From Cydia pomonella (lineage: Eukaryota; Arthropoda; Insecta; Lepidoptera; Tortricidae): a stretch of DNA of 64,000 nt. Positions 57,701-64,000 of the stretch are shown piece after piece. The stretch spans positions 25,025,968-25,089,967 of the forward strand of contig NC_084704.1 of assembly GCF_033807575.1 (NCBI RefSeq). The letters are read 5' to 3'. The stretch's first letter is position 1. Every line of letters starts with the position of its first letter. The translations under genes were made by a program, and so were the position numbers. The notes under the pieces were generated by a model. The model searched no databases. It was not told the origin of the DNA and saw only the letters and a program-made list of their open reading frames with translations.

Positions 57701-58691
57701 TAAGCCACGGCCTATCTCATTTCAAACATAAACAGAGATAATCATACTGTCTTTATCTTACGCTAGTACTAGCACCCAAAAAAAGGGATGAGTATTTCTT
57801 TGTTCCTATTTGCCGGGTTCACCAGATTATTGGCAAAATGTCGAGGCTAGTCATTCTTTGACCTAAACACAAGTATGTACGTACCCACCTGACCTTAAAA
57901 TAATGTCAAGCTATCTATACCAATATGTACCTATGCACTTTTTTCCTATAAACGAATTATACAACAGGTGTATGCATGTACAAATAAGCAAACATTATTA
58001 TTTTAACAATTTTTTTGTCAATTTGTGTACTAATGTCCTATAATATTTATTTATTTAACAAGGGGCGCTATCTTTTTATTAACTTAATGTTTAGGTGCAG
58101 AGCAAAACTCCCCAATTTACTTTTATACAAAAATAAATTACATCACGGATTCTTAACCTACTTTGTGTTAAATCAAACATAGTTTTATATGGTCTACTTA
58201 TTCATTTCTGAATCATTTTTATTGTACAATATTTATATATTTTAGGTAGCACAGGGTTTTAAAAAATATCATAGAACTATTAACATTAGACTGAGTGAAT
58301 TATTAGGTCGATCTTAGCAAATTAAAAAATGAATTGTATTCATAATTTTTTTAGGTACGTAATTAAATTAAATATGTGCCGCATCGCTTCCAAAACAGAT
58401 ACATGTAACTAAACAATATATCTAAGGATTGAAGTGGTTGTAGGTACCTGTATCCCAGCCATCGTTTCAACATATATTTTGAGGTACATATAATGTGAAC
58501 AGCCTACTTTTTATTTTGATAATGATAAGTTTGTATTAAGTACTTAATAATAGTCTTCAACATAATACCTGTAATGTTTGTTTGGTCCATTGCTAGTTAA
58601 ATGTACAAATGGTGCTGATATAAATAACCAACCGTGTTATTTAAGAACTGAACATACGACTTATAAAGTGCTTTTGTATTACATTAATATA
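54748..58691. other. Presumed dpp intron / upstream DNA
   Basis: 4 kb of AT-rich DNA with unusually little recognisable repeat, only the SINE tail at 58017-58057. No coding frame stands out; a 76-codon frame at 55839-56069 is unsupported. Confidence 0.45.
58017..58057 (+). repeat. SINE tail fragment, type 1
   Basis: GTCAATTTGTGTACTAATGTC followed by CTATAATATTTATTTATTTA is the last 40 bases of the type-1 SINE. Confidence 0.55.
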
Positions 58692-59060
58692 AGGACCCGG
58701 GTACGTCCTTAAACTACGTCCACAAGAGAGATATGGGCATTGTGAATGTCATCTCGCTCTGTGTGGTAGGGAACAGCACAACGGATGTCATTCCAGATCT
58801 AGAGCAGAGCCCAACTGGGGAAGTACCTCCACCTTACAGAAAATCGCAGCTAAATAACACTAGACCCTACTCATAGTGTTGTGTTCCTGCCGGTGAGTAA
58901 GGTTGCCAGAGCTCAACGAGGGGCGGGAGGGGGTTAGGGTCGGCAACGCGCATGTAACTCCTCTGGAGTGGCAGGCGTACATAGGCTACGGATACTGTTT
59001 ACCATCAGGCGGGTCGTATGCTTGTTTGCCACCAACGTAGTATATATAAAAAAAAAAAAG
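58692..59060 (+). repeat. LINE 3'-UTR-like repeat, copy 2, with poly(A)
   Basis: GGACCCGGGTACGTCCTTAA, ATATGGGCATTGTGAATGTC, CAGATCTAGAGCAGAGCCCA, TGAGTAAGGTTGCCAGAGCT, ACCATCAGGCGGGTCGTATG, ending TATATAAAAAAAAAAAA. The terminal A-run indicates plus-strand orientation and retroposition. Confidence 0.7.
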
Positions 59061-59502
59061 GATGATCGAGATTGATTAAAAAAGTACATGAACCCGGGGT
59101 CCGTGTTTAATAAACCTACAAAATGACGCTCTGGAAATGGCTTAAGTAAAAGACATCAACGAGCGCGGCCGCGAGTTCGCTTCTCGCACGTTTTTTCTTT
59201 CCAATTTTTACGGCTCCCGTAAAACCAATACATGTTTAGTGTTCATAAAACTCTTCAGACTACTTTACTGATATCCTTTTCGTGCTTAATATTTTAGCAT
59301 TATGGCTTTTTCTTTAATAGAAGACGGTACATATAAATTATTTTTAAGTTGAGCATATTTTCGTCATTGATTACACCTCCACAAGCGGTTATTTAGGGAA
59401 AGTGCTAGTAGCGAAAGTAATGAATTTAGTAAATTGACGAGTTAGCAGGTTGTAAGATATAACGGAAACTTTTGTAAACAATAACGTATTTATCTCATAC
59501 CT

Positions 59503-60060
59503 ACTTACGCGCAAGGAAAATTTAGCGAACGGGTCGGCAGAATGAAGGTATGTCGGTCTACGCTAAAACGTTATCCAATAACAAGCGAGAACAGGTTGTT
59601 GCCGAATGCCTATTTATTTTGTTGCTATAATATTTTGATCGCTCGCCAAGGCGGCCGGGTCACGGAGTACGTATTTCGAAAATAATGCGGTCAGACCGCT
59701 CTCTCACTCACCCGAAAATTTTAACTCATCCAACGTCTCTTGGGATAAATCCGGAAAGTCACACACAGTCGGGAGAGGCTTCACGAGCGTGGCACACGAC
59801 AGTAAGGCGGTTTATTGGCATCACTGATCGGTCGCGCGCGATCGCGGGCGCGGAGGCGGCTGCGCGGCATGGCGTGTGCGCGGCGCGGGGCTCGCGGGCG
59901 TTGTGACGGCTCCAGACGCGCCGGCGTCGGCGCCCCTCCGCGCGCCGGCCCCGCCCCGCACCCCACCCCGCCACTCCCACGCACCCTCTGATCCCTCCCG
60001 CTCCTGTCAACAACGCGACACCCCGACTGGCTGACCGCTCACTATTTGAGACGGGAACGT
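59503..60060 (-). promoter_or_regulatory. GC-rich island, candidate dpp promoter / non-coding first exon
   Basis: A strong GC- and CpG-rich block at about 59640-60060 stands alone in AT-rich DNA, 6 kb upstream of the dpp coding exon. On the minus strand a donor-like GCGC|GTAAGT at 59503-59508 follows it, in the correct orientation to splice to the dpp acceptor. Short frames in the block have no domain resemblance and look like GC artefacts. Assigning it to dpp is inference; it could instead be an enhancer or a first exon of a neighbour. Confidence 0.35.
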
Positions 60061-60894
60061 GATTTAGCGTAAAGGAGCAATTTCATGTTAGCCATATCAC
60101 ATATGCATGTACAAGGTATCCTTATCATCTGTGCTACATACGGTCAGATCGTAAATCATTGGGCGTACAGGTTGACTTTGAACTGCAGCATCGACTTATA
60201 TTTATCTTTATTCAATAAATGTTAATAAAACTTATCTACTGCAGGTATTTCTGTTTATTAAGTAGCTATACCTACCCTGTTCTGTGCCATAATATATTTA
60301 TGACTCACTCGTCCTTATTAAAATTTATAAGGTAAACGCTACAAAAAAGGACGAGGAAACAATTTTGGGAAATGAAATCAAAACTCCTGTAGTGTTGACA
60401 ATATATTAGCACACAGGAGAGATGAGACTTAGGTCACTTATAGATGTTTATATTATTTATTTATAAGTAGGTACCTTGCCATTTTTAAGCAATGTTCTCC
60501 ATTCCATATTTAGGAAAGACACCAAAGTTTACGTATGAAACCAATTGCAGAAGTACGTTCCTGCATATTTTATATTAAACGCATCAAAATAGAAGTACCT
60601 ATAAGTAAAAATAGGACATTCACCACGTTAAGCGAAAAAACATGTAAAAAAACTGGTAAGGGAACGGAACACAGAAGTCCGAAACCATAGACCAAAGAAC
60701 TTGGAACTTATTTAATAAAGTGCCCTCTGTAGTGACAGCAACACGCTAGACTTAGACCAAGCTAAGTTGGCAGCGATTTTGATAGCCCACAAAATTATTA
60801 GCTTAGCTATGCATGCAGGGGTGCTAAGCTGATAGTTTTGTTGACTGTACCAGAATCATAATGTTAAAAACTTAAAAAATCGATTTTTTTCTCA

Positions 60895-60949
<55 letters not shown>

Positions 60950-61541
60950 TTCTTGAATTATTTTACTATTTACGAGATTTTGCTATCATGTTTTTGGCCA
61001 CAGAGTGTAATTCATAATCAATTTAGGCAAATCAGGAATCTAATGACACGGCGGTTTTCCTCTTACCATTCGTCACCCATCGTGGACACAATTATTGGTC
61101 TACTTGTGAAGCTTATTGCAACGACTCAAGTTATCTGTCAGGACACACGTCATACGGTAAAATTGAGGGATTCCGTGTAACTCTTAGCGGCCGTTGATGA
61201 ATGTGATCGCATAGAAGTAGATCCCACAGGAAGCCCTCGGGCGTGGGCCGGCTCGCAGACGAACACCGGACAACGCAAATGTGGAATGTACGTGCAGTCA
61301 TTCACCTTGATTTGTAGGCCAACATAACAACACCAAGTTCCGAAAGATATAAAAACAATATCACTAATGTACTGTTACGTTGTTACGAGGACACAGAATA
61401 TGGAACAGTATTATAGTTCGTTTGTTTAGTATTAGAAAAAAGGTAAACAATCTTGACATGTCCTTTTATTCAAAAACGCTTTTTAAACATCAGTAAGTGT
61501 TATTTATGAAAGCAAAATAATGTAAATGATCATATATGATT
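60061..61541. other. Spacer upstream of the GC island
   Basis: Contains the long (TA)n run; otherwise nothing recognised. Confidence 0.45.
60898..60946. repeat. (TA)n microsatellite
   Basis: About 24 AT units, the longest in the window. Confidence 0.95.
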
Positions 61542-61908
61542 TATAATTAATAATCAAACGAACTTACCTGTGAAGTTTGATTACAATTATGCGAGTATCC
61601 AAATCCAAGACAACAAATATAATTTACTAGCAGCAGTACACGTTATCGTGCAGTCCAAGTCACACATTTTAGAGATTATAGTATTTAAAAAACAAGTTCG
61701 CGCTGTCCCTCTCACTCGCTACGCTGCGTTCCTGCTTCGACATCGCTCCTCCAGTACTCATTATTTCAGAGTTATTTTTGTGTTATTAACAGAGACTATT
61801 TTATTTTCATTTTTGGGGATGGGGGGCGGGTCTTTGTTGTCTTGGATTTGGATACTCGCATAATTGTAATCAAACTTCACAGGTAAGTTCGTTTGATTAT
61901 TAATTATA
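61542..61908. repeat. Perfect 76-bp inverted repeat with 215-bp spacer
   Basis: Arms 61542-61617 and 61833-61908 are exact complements at all 76 positions. The arm includes AACTTACCTGTGAAGTTTGA, whose complement contains CACAGGTAAGT, a consensus splice donor, so a donor-like site occurs on both strands. A direct copy of the arm's inner end plus its neighbour (GTATCCAAATCCAAGACAAC.. to TTTACTAGCAG) recurs at about 61912-61951. A short frame across the spacer is not a gene. Confidence 0.9.
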
Positions 61909-61951
61909 CTTCGTATCCAAATCCAAGACAACAAATATAATTTACTAGCAG

Positions 61952-62460
61952 ATGTTCAGAGCTTTGTATTTAAATTCAAATCCTGAATGCGAAAATAAAA
62001 TAAAATATCGATATCAAATCAGTATGTTACGAACATACTGATATTATTGATTTTGACTAAAGAGAACAACGTACCACCTAGAAGTTATTAATTTATATCC
62101 AATTTAAATAATTATTTATGTATCCACATAGTATAAATGTAAAATGTATGTATAGCATAATAAAATTAAGGAGTGAAATTGCTCTTGGTATTTAATTTCG
62201 TTAATATTAAAAAAGTATAAAACTTTCTTTGATTTCACTGTAGTATATTGATAAAGTTGTATATATCTTAATATTCACAAGGTACAACTATTTTTATGTC
62301 ATTTACAAGCCAGGACGCCATTAAGTGTAAATGTGTTTTCAAGCTTTAGTTGGCTCTAAATAAGTTTTAGATGGGCATTTTCTGTCTGTAACCATATAAA
62401 CAAACCATTTTGTATAATTTAGAATTTACCAACCATTCTCTGGATGTAATTACAACGGAG
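61952..62460. other. Spacer
   Basis: AT-rich, nothing recognised. Confidence 0.5.
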
Positions 62461-62560
62461 ACAAACAAGCATACGGCCTGCCTGATGGTAAACAATCACC
62501 GTAGCCTATGAATGCCCGCTACTGCAGAGGTATATTACATGCGCGTTACTGACCCTAAAA
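62461..62560 (-). repeat. LINE 3'-UTR-like repeat, copy 3, short
   Basis: ACAAGCATACGGCCTGCCTG, ACCGTAGCCTATGAATGCCC, ACATGCGCGTTACTGACCCT match the complement of the last third of copy 2. Confidence 0.6.
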
Positions 62561-63835
62561 TATAATCTAATTTTATGTTACGACACTTTAAAGTTAATTT
62601 TGAATACAGCAATCAATACTTTCCTCGGTAAATAGCCTTTGAGTGAGATAGATAAAGGAGAATTTTTTTTTTTTTCATTGTAAAGCTACCATAAATATCA
62701 AGGCTATATGTAAGTACTTTAAAACTAAGTCTGGACAATTACTAGTAGAGTATCCTGTAGGTATTAAGTATTTGAAACTTATCACTTTGAAAATATAGAT
62801 GGACTAATTTTAGTTATTACCACAGATCAAGAAATAGTAATATGATATTATTTATAACTAAATAGCTAATCTCATCTGCTTATGCGTATCTGAACGATGA
62901 TGGCTACTACGCTAACAAGTGGCAAGGAACTTAGGTAGATTATGTGTTGAGTTATGATATATTTGTGAACAAAATATCTGGCATGACTTGTAACTTGTAC
63001 TTCATTTTAAGGAGTAACATTTTTTAACGTTACCTACAATAAAACTGTACAGTGTGCATTGCGACGAAAAATGAAAACTATTTAAGCTTTCTTTTACAGC
63101 AAGACAATATGACAACCCGAGCATTTACATTTCAGACAATAATAATGTTATTGTTAAAGGATTTCAACCCTTTATTGCGATTATTAATCTAGCTACTTAG
63201 CGCAAGCAACTGCAACACGTGGCAGCATAACTCTAGTTGCATGGTTGCACAATTTACAGCACTTATTTCGCGTCGCGGGATAGTGCATCAACGGCGGTTC
63301 ACCTCTTGTTTGATGCGGCGATGTTCCCCTGAAGTTTGGAGCTGAGAATCCGTAAGTAAATTGTACCGGATTTATTACATTAGGCTCGTTGATATGGTAT
63401 ATTCTTGACAGCATATCAAAGCTGACGTTTGAAGTTATTAGGAGTATATAACAGCGTGATATGAGTACGAATCATAAATTTGGGTTAAAGGGTTTACAGA
63501 TATATTTTTTCCTATATGTTGTTTACATACAGCATTTCTTTGTCAGTAAGGGCAATGACATTGCGTACATTTTGTTTAAGGTATTTTAGGCCGCATTAAC
63601 ACCTATTAAATTACCTCAGCGTAACAAGAACCTCCTATATATTTCATTATTTTTACAAGTCCTGTAAACTTTAGCTCAACCTTAAATATTTTTGCTCTTT
63701 AGTCCCTTATATTTACATGCGTAAAGCTACTTCCAATACTATTAAAGTCTTCAATCATTACATTGGCATCAACACTGTTATAGTAGAGCAACGTTATATA
63801 TCTTTGACGATATCATTTTGAGATATGTATAATGA
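62561..63835. other. Spacer
   Basis: AT-rich. A 73-codon minus frame at 63193-63414 lacks any recognisable motif. Confidence 0.45.
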
Positions 63836-63955
63836 CCGACTGTAGACCGAAGAGCGAAGTGACCGAAGAGCGTAGCGACCGAAGTGCGAAACGACCGAAG
63901 AGCGAAGCGACCAAAAGGAGCAAAGCAACCGAAGAACCAAATGACCGAAGCATTA
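63836..63955 (+). repeat. Minisatellite, 16-bp unit
   Basis: Units of the form GACCGAAGAGCGAAGC repeat about seven times with substitutions (GACCGAAGAGCGTAGC, GACCGAAGTGCGAAAC, GACCAAAAGGAGCAAAGC). The array decays toward the window end. Confidence 0.8.
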
Positions 63956-64000
63956 TAACCTCGACACTTAAAATGAAGCACATATAGCCTCGACGCTGCG

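Noticed and set aside
59685..60013. Frames of 67-84 codons in the GC-rich block
   Set aside because: Arg/Ala-rich GC artefacts; treated as promoter-like DNA.
61570..61863. 97-codon plus-strand frame
   Set aside because: Spans spacer and arms of the perfect inverted repeat; no domain or codon signal.
63836..63955. CRISPR-like regular repeats
   Set aside because: Units are contiguous without spacers and the DNA is eukaryotic; a minisatellite.

Overview
The window reads as moth or butterfly (Lepidoptera) nuclear DNA. It is AT-rich, almost free of genes and crowded with mobile-element debris of the kinds usual in that order: tRNA-headed SINEs, mariner/maT copies, LINE 3' ends, foldback MITEs and (GTCT)n-bearing dispersed repeats. 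The order-level call rests on this repeat content plus one insect BMP ligand gene. No species can be named from sequence alone.

The one confident host gene is decapentaplegic (dpp, BMP2/4 type) on the minus strand at 52745-53869. Its whole 374-residue precursor lies in one exon: signal peptide, prodomain, RSKR cleavage site, and a seven-cysteine mature domain ending CGCR. A splice acceptor sits 17 bases before the start codon, so a 5' non-coding exon must lie at higher coordinates. The GC-rich island at 59640-60060 with a donor-like site near 59508 is the best candidate, and this is inference. A poly(A) signal lies about 135 bases past the stop. The roughly 52 kb on the 3' side of dpp holds no recognisable host gene. 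It contains several GC-rich, low-repeat islands (about 11975-12215, 15400-15640, 18670-19140, 24230-24370, 25030-25200, 44320-45050) that could be regulatory.

Layout from left to right. 1-7 kb: AT-rich DNA with a complete non-autonomous hAT-type element (4034-5431) that has a perfect 8-bp target duplication. 7-11 kb: a tRNA-like cloverleaf (7263-7335), a dispersed repeat with an internal duplication, a large foldback and a SINE. 12.5-14.2 kb: a 5'-truncated LINE with a long intact reverse-transcriptase frame. 16.7-18.5 kb: a nest in which a dispersed repeat carries both a TA-flanked maT element and a foldback MITE. 20-30 kb: SINEs, two long dispersed repeats, hairpins, LINE scraps. 31-35.4 kb: a dead mariner, a 1-kb element with about 110-bp inverted ends, a foldback MITE, and a repeat carrying a 5S rRNA-like segment. 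37-45 kb: LINE-tail copies, a degenerate octamer array, and four copies of a two-hairpin foldback family, one inserted in another repeat. 45-52 kb: a LINE 3' end, four inverted-repeat elements, a tRNA-derived pseudogene and SINEs. 52.6-60 kb: dpp and its presumed first intron and promoter. 60-64 kb: microsatellite, a perfect 76-bp inverted repeat, and a 16-bp minisatellite running toward the window end.

The genes do not form an operon or pathway. dpp is the functional unit and the remainder is its regulatory landscape, heavily colonised by transposons. Most element calls rest on end structures seen directly in the sequence (inverted ends, target duplications, poly(A)). Family names are from general knowledge and carry lower confidence.
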